From Danxiaibacter flavus (lineage in GTDB: Bacteria > Bacteroidota > Bacteroidia > Chitinophagales > Chitinophagaceae): DNA of 64,000 nt. Within the stretch, counting starts at the first letter, position 1; every line of letters starts with the position of its first letter. The translations under genes and the position numbers were made by a program. The notes under the pieces were generated by a model. It saw only the letters and a program-made list of their open reading frames with translations. It was not told the DNA's origin and did no database searches. This document shows positions 46,510 to 55,517 of the stretch, one piece after another. The DNA is taken from the NCBI RefSeq assembly GCF_041060425.1, contig NZ_JAULBC010000001.1:1426001-1490000 (forward strand), in the 5' to 3' direction.

Positions 46510-46930
46510 GGTTCAAAGCCTAAAGCTTAAAGCTTAAAGCCTAAAGCCTAAGTAAGCATATTTTCTTTAGTCGATGATTACTTCTGGAGGAATATCGGTT
46601 CTACGCTTTAGGCTTTGGGCTTTCTGTGCTTCCGTGTTTCAGTGGCAAATGCCCAATCTCTCCAGTAGTTTTAAGCTTTAAGCTTTGGGCTTTCTGTGCT
46701 TCCGTGTTTCAGTGGCAAAATCGCAAATCACACCGCCAGGTTTTAAGCTTTAGGCCTTGGGCTTTAAGCTTTAAGCCTCACTCCGTGTCCTTTGTGAAAA
46801 TCAACTCTGTGGCAATCTGTGGTTAAGTATTTCTGTGTTTCAGCGTTTCAGTGGCAAAATCACCAATCACTTCCCATGGTTTTAAGCTTTAGGCTTTGAG
46901 CTTTAAGCTTTGCGCTTTAAATTGCTTCTT
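46510..46930. repeat. Word-repeat palindromes (AAAGCYT)
   Basis: Directly after the glucanotransferase stop, AAAGCCTAAAGCTTAAAG words (46515-46553) face several complementary GCTTTAGGCTTTGGGC blocks (46608-46635, 46670-46690, 46740-46780, 46880-46918) with CTGTGCTTCCGTGTTTCAG spacers between. There is no gene in the stretch. Confidence 0.8.
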
Positions 46931-46952
46931 TTTCCAACGCAAATGGTTGTTA

Positions 46953-47969
46953 ATGAAGCTTAGTTACCGTTCTTACGAACTACCTTTTCAATACCCGTTC
47001 ACAATTTCCAATGGCCGCACCAAAACGCACCAGCCTATGCTGGGCGTAGCGTTGTCTGTCGGCCCGGTCACAGGATATGGCGAAGCGCCCGCGATAGCCT
47101 ACTATGACATTACGGTTGAGCAAATGATGGGGGACCTGGAACGCAAGAAAATGTTCGTGGAGAAATTTGCATTTACGGAGCCGGAGCGTTACTGGCATTA
47201 TCTGCATCATCTGTATCCCAAAAATCCTTTCCTGGTTTCCGCGTTGGATATGGCTGCCTGGGACCTGTTCGGTAAAATGAAGGGAGCTCCGTTGTATTCC
47301 CTTTGGAATACGAAATGGGAAAATACACCAGCCACGGATTATACTATAGGTATTGATACAGTGGCAAAGATGTTGGACAAAATGAAAGCAAAGCCATGGC
47401 CCATCTACAAGATTAAACTTGGGACGCCCGATGATATTGGAATAATAAAAGCATTGCGCGAAAATACAGATGCAGTGTTGCGTGTAGATGCCAATGCGGG
47501 CTGGACAGTGGATGAAGCAATGCAAAAGATACCGCAACTAAAAGAACTGGGCGTAGAATTTATTGAGCAGCCGTTGCATAAAGATGACTGGGATGGAATG
47601 AAAACACTATACCGGCATTCAGTTTTACCACTGTTAGCAGATGAAAGTTGTGTATTTGAACAGGATGTTGAAAAATGCGCCGGGCATTTTCATGGCATTA
47701 ATATAAAATTGACAAAATGCAGTGGCATAACGCCCGCCATAAGAATGATTCAAAAAGCCCGTGAGTTAAACATGAAAGTAATGATGGGAAGCATGAATGA
47801 ATCAACTATTGGCTCTGCGGCGATAGGCAACTTTCTTCCTCAACTGGATTATGTTGATATGGACGGTCCTTTATTGCTTTCAGAGGATAAAGCTGTCGGT
47901 ATAGTTTTTGATAATGGCATGGTGCATTTAAGCGGAAAACCGGGATTAGGCATAGAAGTAATATCTTAA
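46953..47969 (+). CDS. Dipeptide epimerase, enolase superfamily
   Basis: The protein is 338 residues from ATG 46953 (MKLSYRSYELPF). It is an enolase-superfamily member with YKIKLG (Lys base pair), RVDANAGW, EQPL and ADES metal ligands, and a second Lys in KLTKCSG, as in L-Ala-D/L-Glu epimerases. It probably acts on muropeptide dipeptides. The substrate specificity is not certain. Confidence 0.85.
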   Translation: MKLSYRSYELPFQYPFTISNGRTKTHQPMLGVALSVGPVTGYGEAPAIAYYDITVEQMMGDLERKKMFVEKFAFTEPERYWHYLHHLYPKNPFLVSALDMAAWDLFGKMKGAPLYSLWNTKWENTPATDYTIGIDTVAKMLDKMKAKPWPIYKIKLGTPDDIGIIKALRENTDAVLRVDANAGWTVDEAMQKIPQLKELGVEFIEQPLHKDDWDGMKTLYRHSVLPLLADESCVFEQDVEKCAGHFHGINIKLTKCSGITPAIRMIQKARELNMKVMMGSMNESTIGSAAIGNFLPQLDYVDMDGPLLLSEDKAVGIVFDNGMVHLSGKPGLGIEVIS

Positions 47970-48179
47970 ACAGCTGATAACTAATTTGTTGAACTGGCCC
48001 TGGATTCTATGACACAAAACAAGTTTGCGATTGCTGTTGTTTGTTGAACCCTGGCGCGTTAAATCATGTAATGGAATTTTTTGTGCGATGATAAAATGAT
48101 GCTGAATTTGTTAACTATTTATTTTGGTAACCTGCTGAAAAAATATTGTATTTGTAGTTTAAACGGGATACCTGTACAT

Positions 48180-48689
48180 ATGAAAAAAATGGCTTTTGAT
48201 TTAAGAGTGTGGATACTTTCTTTTATGCTGACTTTCTTTGCTGTATGCGGTTACAGCCAGGCCCAGGACGTTTCCCAAAAAGAAATGCCGCCCTTTCATA
48301 TCGTACTCACGAATGGTAATTACCTGAAGGCAAACGACTTAAGAAAAAATGCTCCTGCCATGCTGGTTTATTTTTCGCCGACATGCGAGCATTGCCAGAC
48401 TTTCACCAAAAAAATGCTCGGCAGCATGGATGAACTTTCTCAGGTACAGATTATTATGATTTCCTATCTGCCTTATCGCGATATCAAAAAATTTGAAGCG
48501 GACTTTGGCCTGGCAAAATATCCCAATATCAAAGTAGGAACTGAAGGATACACATTCGTGGTCCAGAAATATTATGACATAAAAAACTTCCCTTTCCTCG
48601 CGCTATTTAACAAAAAAGGCAAACCCATTACAACCTATGCCACTGCTCCCGAAATCTCCGAGGTAATTAAAAGGTTCAAGGCCTCTTAG
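48180..48689 (+). CDS. Thioredoxin-like periplasmic protein
   Basis: The protein is 169 residues from ATG 48180. It has a signal peptide ending GYSQAQ and a thioredoxin fold with active site CEHC (Cys69, Cys72). It is probably a TlpA/AhpC-type redox protein in the periplasm. The gene stands alone. Confidence 0.82.
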   Translation: MKKMAFDLRVWILSFMLTFFAVCGYSQAQDVSQKEMPPFHIVLTNGNYLKANDLRKNAPAMLVYFSPTCEHCQTFTKKMLGSMDELSQVQIIMISYLPYRDIKKFEADFGLAKYPNIKVGTEGYTFVVQKYYDIKNFPFLALFNKKGKPITTYATAPEISEVIKRFKAS

Positions 48690-48967
48690 TGTTGCCAACA
48701 AGAAGTATAGTAAGTTTTACTTCCGTGCAAATGGTAATAGTCTTCTTCTTCAACAAAAAAATATTCTGGTATTTCTGCTCGTTTTATTGTTTATAAAATC
48801 GTGTGGTTGTTGACTCTCTGACGCACTTGAATTACAGATGCTTTTAGCCCGGATATTTTAATCGAACATTCTTTCGTGATTTGTGTTTTATATAAATTAT
48901 TGATAAGCAATAGTAATGGTTACCGGCTAGCCCTATGTATTTGTTTATTACCGTTTAGAGAACACTT

Positions 48968-49930
48968 ATGGCAACAACACTGGAACAAATCAAGTTATTG
49001 CGTTCACGAATGCAAGCGGCCATTATTGGCCAGGAAAATGTGATTGATAAAATATTGATTGCGCTGCTGACAGACGGAAACGTTCTTTTAGAGGGCTTGC
49101 CTGGTTTGGCCAAAACACGCGCCGTAAAAAGCCTCGCCCAAAACCTTGACAGCAAGCTTAGCCGCATTCAATTTACGCCCGATCTGCTTCCGTCAGATAT
49201 TACCGGTACGGAGATTTACCAACCACAAGCGGAAGAGAAATTTGTTTTTCAGCCCGGGCCGATCTTCAGCAACCTGGTGCTGGCCGATGAAATAAACAGG
49301 GCCCCCGCGAAAGTACAGGCAGCACTGTTGGAGGCTATGGAAGAACGGCAGGTTTCTGTTGCTGGTAAAACACATAAAATGGAACCGCTGTTTATGGTGC
49401 TGGCCACGCAAAATCCTGTTGAGCAGGAGGGCACATACCCTTTGCCGGAAGCTCAACTCGACAGGTTTGTGATGAAGGTCCTCATTGAGTATCCAGATAC
49501 TGATAGCGAACGGAAAATAATGGAGCTGGTAAGGAATGAGACAAAAGGCGACACAAAAAAAGAGGAACCCATTTTAAAAGATATCGTTTTTGACGCACGT
49601 AAAGAGATCAATAATGTGCAGGTTAAGGAGCCTGCTGAAAACTATATCGTAGATATAATCAGCGCTACACGCTATCCGGCCAAATTTAGCCCGGATGCTG
49701 CGAAATGGATCAATTACGGCGCCAGCCCGCGCGGAACCATCGGAATAGATCGCTGCGCAAGGGTTGTCGCCTGGCTCAACGGAAGAGACTATGTAACCGC
49801 CGATGATGTGCGCTATATTGTTCACGACGTATTAAGGCACCGCCTGATTCTTACTTACGAAGCAAATGCCGAAGGCGTAAACGCTGATAAAGTAATAGAT
49901 GAGTTGCTGAAAGTTGTAGCGGTAGTTTGA
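48968..49930 (+). CDS. MoxR-type AAA ATPase
   Basis: The 320-residue AAA ATPase of the MoxR family has Walker A GLPGLAKTR, Walker B LADEINRAP and sensor motifs QNPVEQEGTYPLPEAQLDRF. It opens the Bat operon. MoxR proteins act with VWA proteins as chaperone-like complexes in stress tolerance. Confidence 0.93.
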   Translation: MATTLEQIKLLRSRMQAAIIGQENVIDKILIALLTDGNVLLEGLPGLAKTRAVKSLAQNLDSKLSRIQFTPDLLPSDITGTEIYQPQAEEKFVFQPGPIFSNLVLADEINRAPAKVQAALLEAMEERQVSVAGKTHKMEPLFMVLATQNPVEQEGTYPLPEAQLDRFVMKVLIEYPDTDSERKIMELVRNETKGDTKKEEPILKDIVFDARKEINNVQVKEPAENYIVDIISATRYPAKFSPDAAKWINYGASPRGTIGIDRCARVVAWLNGRDYVTADDVRYIVHDVLRHRLILTYEANAEGVNADKVIDELLKVVAVV

Positions 49931-50105
49931 TGGAGGTACGATGTAAGATGTACGATGTACGATGTAAGGTGTAAGATGTGCGATGTAAGGTGTAAGGTGT
50001 ACGATGTACGATGTGATTATGTAGAGTATGAAAGACCTGACACCTGATACCTAACAGCCGCCACCTCAAAGCTAAAAGCTCATAGCTGAAAGCTCAAAGC
50101 TTAAC
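49931..50105. repeat. Word-repeat array between moxR and DUF58 genes
   Basis: TACGATGTAAGATG words run from the stop codon to about 50018. Complement-type CACCTGATACC and AAAGCTCAAAGC words follow, up to the DUF58 start at 50108. Confidence 0.75.
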
Positions 50106-50107
50106 AC

Positions 50108-51046
50108 ATGTTCAAATTCAGAAAAAACAAGGAACAACATTACCCACCTGAAGTGGTGACTGATCTTGATGATCTGATGAGATTTGAATACCTGGTTCAG
50201 GGTGGAAATATATTACCTGCTCATCCCGTTTATTCGCTGCTCGCAGGCCGGCATGCGTCTAAACTGCGTGGGCGCGGACTTGATTTTGAAGAAGTGCGCC
50301 AATATGTAGCCGGAGATGATATCCGGAATATAGACTGGAAAGTAACTGCACGCACTGGCAGTACGCATTCAAAAGTGTTTAACGAAGAAAAAGAACGTCC
50401 CACATTTATAGTTGTTGACCAAAGTGCAACGATGTTTTTTGGATCGCAGCGATTTGTCAAGTCGGTTACTGCCGCTCACGCGGCGGCGCTTAGCGCATTC
50501 TACACGCTGAAACGTGGTGACAGATCTGGCGGGCTTGTCTTTAACGAAGAAGGTTATGATTACATATCGCCCAAGCGAAGTAAATCACTGGTCCAACATT
50601 TTTTGCAATGTATTGTTGAAAGAAATAAAAAACTGCCTTTACGTAAAACCGTTGAAGCTAATACTGAACTGCTAAACAGGATGCTGCAAAGAACCCGGTC
50701 CAGCATAACCCATGACTACGTGGTGACGGTGATCAGCGATTTTTTTGCGATTGATGCTGAGACAAAAATGAATTTGCGCAACTTATCATACCATAATGAT
50801 GTTATACTAGTACACGTGTTTGATCCGATGGATGCCGCGTTGCCGGACGGTAAACTTTTGTTGAGCGACGGCAGAAAACAAATTGAATGGAAAAATAGCC
50901 GGCATAACTGGGGGAAAAAATACGGTGATGATTTTATACAATCACGGAATAGGTTACAGGAAGAATTCCGGCATTATAAAATACCGATGGTGTTTCTGAG
51001 TACGGCTTTTCCGGTTGAAGAACAGGTGACGAGGTTGTATGGATGA
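50108..51046 (+). CDS. DUF58 domain protein of the Bat operon
   Basis: The 312 residues include the DUF58 segment GRGLDFEEVRQYVAGDDIRNIDWKVTART and a VWA-like strand (IVVDQSATM). It is the second gene of the Bat operon and likely a client or scaffold of MoxR. Confidence 0.88.
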   Translation: MFKFRKNKEQHYPPEVVTDLDDLMRFEYLVQGGNILPAHPVYSLLAGRHASKLRGRGLDFEEVRQYVAGDDIRNIDWKVTARTGSTHSKVFNEEKERPTFIVVDQSATMFFGSQRFVKSVTAAHAAALSAFYTLKRGDRSGGLVFNEEGYDYISPKRSKSLVQHFLQCIVERNKKLPLRKTVEANTELLNRMLQRTRSSITHDYVVTVISDFFAIDAETKMNLRNLSYHNDVILVHVFDPMDAALPDGKLLLSDGRKQIEWKNSRHNWGKKYGDDFIQSRNRLQEEFRHYKIPMVFLSTAFPVEEQVTRLYG

Positions 51047-51102
51047 TCAAAGAATGGAAGCATTTCGGTGAATGCATTATATGAACTTAAAAGCCACATT
51101 AT

Positions 51103-51963
51103 ATGAAACGCGCTTTAGGTTTTATCTTACTTCTTTTTGGCTGTTTATGTGTAAACGCTCAGAGCGACACAATAACATCCCCGGTGGAAAAGCCAAAACC
51201 AACAGCACCCTGGTTTGTGCAGCGATTTAAGGTTGCAGCCGGTGGTTTCGTGCCCATCAACAATACACAAATTGAAGTAGGTAGCCAGGATGGATCATTC
51301 GGAACTACGATTGATTTTGAAAATGACCTTGGGTATTCAAAAACTACAGGTACTTTCCTGGGTGATCTGCAATGGCGGATATCGAGAAGATCGCGATTGG
51401 ATTTTGCATATTACCACATAGATCGCAGTTCGAGTCACCGCCTGGAAAAAAATATCGAATTCAAAGACAAGGTGTACCCGGTTAACGCAACTGCGAAATC
51501 GTATTTTAACACTGATATCTTCCGGCTGTCTTACGGCTATGCATTTTTTAGCCGGCCGCGTTTCGAGGCAGGAGCCCTGATTGGTGCACACATAGTAAAA
51601 GCTGGAGTAGGCTTGTCTGCCAGTGGAACCAGCGGAAACATAGATGTTAGCAATGATTTCGGTTTTACGGCACCCTTGCCTGATGTTGGGTTATGGGGAG
51701 GGTATGTAATTGCGCCGCGCTGGTCAATAAACGGAGAGATCAGTTATCTGGCGCTTAAGGTTGATAATGTAGATGGCCGCCTGATCAACTACAATATTGC
51801 AGTGATGTACGAGGTGCTGAGCCATTTCACTTTGGCGCTGGGTTACACCGGCCTCAACTTCAGAGTTGATGTAGATAAAGACAAGTACAAAGGATTTTTC
51901 AAGTGGGGTTATAACGGACCATCCCTTGTTGCTGCATATAGTTTTGGAAAGAAGAAATGGTGA
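51103..51963 (+). CDS. Outer-membrane beta-barrel protein of unknown role
   Basis: The 286-residue protein has a signal peptide (about 1-19) and alternating strand pattern with many aromatic residues; the C-terminus is YSFGKKKW. It is inserted between the DUF58 and DUF4381 genes. No named family is recognised. Confidence 0.7.
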   Translation: MKRALGFILLLFGCLCVNAQSDTITSPVEKPKPTAPWFVQRFKVAAGGFVPINNTQIEVGSQDGSFGTTIDFENDLGYSKTTGTFLGDLQWRISRRSRLDFAYYHIDRSSSHRLEKNIEFKDKVYPVNATAKSYFNTDIFRLSYGYAFFSRPRFEAGALIGAHIVKAGVGLSASGTSGNIDVSNDFGFTAPLPDVGLWGGYVIAPRWSINGEISYLALKVDNVDGRLINYNIAVMYEVLSHFTLALGYTGLNFRVDVDKDKYKGFFKWGYNGPSLVAAYSFGKKKW

Positions 51964-52040
51964 GACGAAGTGATGTACGGTGTACGATGTACGATGTGTG
52001 ATGTACGATGTGGGATGTACGGTGTAGGATGTGTGTACTT
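51964..52040. repeat. Word-repeat array (TACGATGTG) after stop codon
   Basis: GATGTACGGTGTACGATGTACG-type words fill the 75 bp after the stop. They would sit in the leader of the next gene. Confidence 0.65.
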
Positions 52041-52074
52041 TCTGTTTGAAAAAAATGCAAATAAGTGTAAGATC

Positions 52075-52530
52075 ATGGATGAATTGATTGAACCGGCACC
52101 GGTAAAATTCAGCTTTGAAGCACCGGGTTGGTATGTTGTTGGGATATTGTTTGTCCTGCTGCTTATTACAAGTGCTCTACTTTGGTACAGGCATTATAAA
52201 CGTAATAATTACAGGGCTGCTGCACTGTTACAGCTCGCTAAAAAAGTGGAATTATTTATCCCTCAGCAACGGTATGATGCACTGGTGTATGAAAGTGATC
52301 TTTTGGTAAAACGCATTGCTATGAAGAAGTATGGCCGGAACAATGTGGCCGGTCTTACCGCTTCACAATGGATAGACTATATTAACCAAACATGGAAAGA
52401 AAAATCTTTCACTGCAGAAGAAGGACAACTCCTGAATCAGAAGGTTTATGCCTTCAATAACAATATTTCCAAAGAAGAGGCTGAAACATTTGTGGAGAAG
52501 AGTAAAAGGTGGATTAAAAAACACCGGTGA
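52075..52530 (+). CDS. DUF4381 membrane protein of the Bat operon
   Basis: The protein is 151 residues from ATG 52075 (MDELIEPAPVKF). One helix (about 20-40) is followed by a cytoplasmic domain with RIAMKKYG and ASQWIDYINQT, matching DUF4381 in aerotolerance operons. An upstream in-frame ATG begins inside the word repeat and is rejected. Confidence 0.82.
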   Translation: MDELIEPAPVKFSFEAPGWYVVGILFVLLLITSALLWYRHYKRNNYRAAALLQLAKKVELFIPQQRYDALVYESDLLVKRIAMKKYGRNNVAGLTASQWIDYINQTWKEKSFTAEEGQLLNQKVYAFNNNISKEEAETFVEKSKRWIKKHR

Positions 52531-52672
52531 TGAGAATTGAAAATTGATAATTGACAATTGAAAATGGGCGCTTCATATGGGAATCTGTAATCTTTTCTGT
52601 TACACACTCAACTTATAACATAATACGTACAACGTATAACGTATAACGTAAAACTTACAACGTACAACGTAA
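52531..52672. repeat. Word repeats (ATTGACAATTG; AACGTATAACGT)
   Basis: GAAAATTGATAATTGACAAT words follow the DUF4381 stop, and AACGTATAACGTATAACGT words run to the batA start. Confidence 0.7.
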
Positions 52673-53656
52673 ATGCATTTTGAAATAGCATACAAGTGGG
52701 TAGTTTTTCTATTGCCACTGCCATTACTCATATATTGGCTAATGCCGGCAATGCGCAGAAGGAGAGCCGCAATGCTGGTACCTTTTTTTAAAAGAGCAGC
52801 AACCGTTTCCCATCAGCGACCAAAGAAAAGTGCATGGGTTACACGTCGCAATTTTTTTGCGTGGATTGGTCTTTTTCTTTGTTGGATCTGTTTGCTTGCG
52901 GCGGCATCCTCACCCCGTTATGTAGGTAAGCCGGCTAAAAAAACTAAAACAGTACGCAGCTTTCTTATCGCAGCAGATATTTCTTTTAGCATGGCTGAGA
53001 CCGACTGGGTAATGGACGGCAAAAGAGTTAGCCGTTGGGATGCTGTAAAATCCATCATGAAAAATTTTGTAAAAGAGCGCAAAAGTGACCAGATAGGCCT
53101 GGTTATGTTTGGAAGTAATGCTTATCTGCAGGCACCATTAACTACAGATCTTTCTACCATTTCCTGGTTGTTGGATCAAACGGAAGTAGGCATGGCGGGC
53201 CAAATGACCAGCATTGGACAAGCTATTGCTTTTGGTATTAAAGTATTTAAAGAAGATACCATCAAGCAAAAGATCATGTTGCTGCTTACAGATGGTATTG
53301 ATGCAGGACAGGATATTCTTCCGCTGGATGCTGCACAAGCGGCGCGTAAAGATTCAATAATCATATACACATTGGGAATAGGGCAGGCCAAAGGAAGTGG
53401 CGGATATGATCTGGATGAAAAAACATTAAAAGATATCGCCAGCGCTACGAATGGGAAATACTTTAACGCGATGAATGAGGGAGAACTAAAAAAAGTGTAT
53501 GCAGAACTGGATAAAATGCAGCCGGTTGAATATGAGGAAGAGAGCTATAAGCCGGTTACACTGCTGTATTACTATCCTCTTATAGCGGCTGCATTGGTCG
53601 GGTTAGTGTTTCATTTGATCAGTGGTACTATTAGTTTGTTCAGGCGGTCGTCTTGA
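52673..53656 (+). CDS. batA: BatA-type VWA membrane protein
   Basis: The 327 residues have N-terminal helices (about 8-25 and 62-78) and a VWA domain (about 97-290) with a complete MIDAS motif DISFS (Asp102, Ser104, Ser106). A C-terminal helix follows. It matches BatA of the Bacteroides aerotolerance operon. Confidence 0.88.
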   Translation: MHFEIAYKWVVFLLPLPLLIYWLMPAMRRRRAAMLVPFFKRAATVSHQRPKKSAWVTRRNFFAWIGLFLCWICLLAAASSPRYVGKPAKKTKTVRSFLIAADISFSMAETDWVMDGKRVSRWDAVKSIMKNFVKERKSDQIGLVMFGSNAYLQAPLTTDLSTISWLLDQTEVGMAGQMTSIGQAIAFGIKVFKEDTIKQKIMLLLTDGIDAGQDILPLDAAQAARKDSIIIYTLGIGQAKGSGGYDLDEKTLKDIASATNGKYFNAMNEGELKKVYAELDKMQPVEYEEESYKPVTLLYYYPLIAAALVGLVFHLISGTISLFRRSS

Positions 53657-53700
53657 GAATTAAGTGTCCTACACTTTAGAAGTGTAGGACACTTAATTCT
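53656..53700. repeat. Perfect 21-bp inverted repeat after batA
   Basis: Arms of 21 bases (start AGAATTAAGTGTCC) pair perfectly around a TAG loop and begin at the last base of the batA stop. There is no T-run. A partial extra copy of GTGTAGGACA lies near 53740. Confidence 0.9.
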
Positions 53701-53771
53701 TAAGCTAACTCTGTTATGTATCCTGCAATTTCAACGTGTAGGACAAATAACATCTCACAACAACTTTCAAC

Positions 53772-55517
53772 ATGTTCGATGATATAAAAAATATAATCAC
53801 GCACATAGACTGGCAGCAATTTCATTTTCTGCGGCCGCTGATCCTTTGGCTATTTCTTCCCCTTGCAGCAATTGTGTTGTTGCTTGTTCTCAGCAATAAA
53901 GAAAAAAGTAAATGGAAAATGGCGGTGCAGAAAAAACTGCGCCCTTTCATGTTTACAAGAGGTAGCAAAACCGCGATCATATTGCCTTTGCTGGCCTTTG
54001 TTTTTGGAAGTAGTTTTGTTATTGTTGGCGCTGCAGGGCCTACCTGGAAAAAGAAAGATATCCCCGGTGAAAAAATACAGGCAGTGGTACTCATTGCGCT
54101 TAATCTGTCCCGTTCAATGGATGCAACCGATATTCAGCCAAGCAGGCTGCAAAGAGCAAAATTTAAAGTAAGTGATTTTCTGGATGCCAATCCAAGGGCC
54201 AGGGCCGGGCTTGTTGCATATGCGGGTACGGCCCATCCTGTGTTGCCTTTCACTTCTGATTACAAGCTGATAAAGCACCATGCGCAAAGTCTTGAAAATC
54301 GCGTAATGCCGGTGCAGGGAACTAATATGGAAGTGCTGATAAATGTAATTGATACATTGATGAGAGGTGTGCTCGCACCAAGTACTGTTTTGCTGATGAC
54401 GGATGAAATAGATCAGGACGACGCAACACTAATTACGAATTATGTAAGAGGCTCGATACACAAAATAGAGATCCTGTTGTTTAATACACCAGCCGGCGCT
54501 TCTGTTCCCGGACATCGTGGAGCTGTTTCAAAACAAGATGCCGGGGTCATTCAGAACTTGTCACAGGATACAAGCATTCATATTACACCGTTAACGCTGG
54601 ATAAATCTGATGTGAGCGGCATAGCTAAACGCATCGGTGATAAACTTGTTTTTGAAAAAGATACCAAGCAGGATGATAAAGACTGGGATGATATGGGCTG
54701 GTTATTGGTGATTCCTGCACTGGTAATTACGGCTTTCTGGTTCAGAAGAGGATGGGTGATACAATGGTGCTGGTTGGGGTTAATATGTGTAACTTTTTCT
54801 TCCTGCGGCGTTGATAGCAAAGAAGCTGACTGGTGGTATACAAAAGATTACCAGGGACAAAAATTATATAACCAGGGAAAATATGCTGAAGCTGCTGAAA
54901 GGTTTGCCGATGACAAGCATAAGGCAGTGGCTTATTTCAAAGCCGGCAACTATTCAGCAGCGGCTGATCTTTTTGAGCTCGACACTTCTGCAGCCGGCAA
55001 CTATAACCGCGGCCTCGCTCTCGCTAAGCTCGGTCGTTATGATGAGGCCGTTGCTGCTTTTGATAAAGCAATAGATCTTGATGGTTCGCTGAAGGATAGG
55101 GCATCAAAAAACATTGTGCGGGCAAAACAACAAATTGATAAAATAGACTCCGTAAACCGTTTTACAAAGAATGATATAGGTAAAGGCAAAACGCTGAAAG
55201 AAAATAAAAAGAAAAAAGAACCTTACAAAGAAGAAAAACATAATCCGCAAGAAGGTTCATTAAGTAATGAAACACAGGTAAAACAACTGCCTCATTCAGG
55301 AGAGCGAAGTACCGAGACCGTAGCCACCAACATCCGCAAAGCAAAAGAATCAGAAACGCCTGGTAAGAATATGCAGCATGATAAACATGAGTCACTGTCC
55401 AACAATATCCTTCTGCGAAAAGCTTCTGCAGATCCGGCGGAGTTTCTTCACAAACGGTTTGTGTTACAGGAAAAGCGTTATTACAAACATGTGAGTAAAA
55501 GCAAACATCCATGGTAA
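53772..55517 (+). CDS. batB: BatB/BatC fusion (VWA plus TPR)
   Basis: The 581 residues have two membrane helices (about 18-40 and 68-90), a VWA domain (about 103-280), a third helix (about 310-350) and TPR repeats (about 365-470) with a Lys/Glu-rich tail. The first MIDAS residue is Asn111 (NLSRS) instead of Asp. It fuses parts that are BatB and BatC in Bacteroides. Its end overlaps the next gene by 7 bases. Confidence 0.86.
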   Translation: MFDDIKNIITHIDWQQFHFLRPLILWLFLPLAAIVLLLVLSNKEKSKWKMAVQKKLRPFMFTRGSKTAIILPLLAFVFGSSFVIVGAAGPTWKKKDIPGEKIQAVVLIALNLSRSMDATDIQPSRLQRAKFKVSDFLDANPRARAGLVAYAGTAHPVLPFTSDYKLIKHHAQSLENRVMPVQGTNMEVLINVIDTLMRGVLAPSTVLLMTDEIDQDDATLITNYVRGSIHKIEILLFNTPAGASVPGHRGAVSKQDAGVIQNLSQDTSIHITPLTLDKSDVSGIAKRIGDKLVFEKDTKQDDKDWDDMGWLLVIPALVITAFWFRRGWVIQWCWLGLICVTFSSCGVDSKEADWWYTKDYQGQKLYNQGKYAEAAERFADDKHKAVAYFKAGNYSAAADLFELDTSAAGNYNRGLALAKLGRYDEAVAAFDKAIDLDGSLKDRASKNIVRAKQQIDKIDSVNRFTKNDIGKGKTLKENKKKKEPYKEEKHNPQEGSLSNETQVKQLPHSGERSTETVATNIRKAKESETPGKNMQHDKHESLSNNILLRKASADPAEFLHKRFVLQEKRYYKHVSKSKHPW

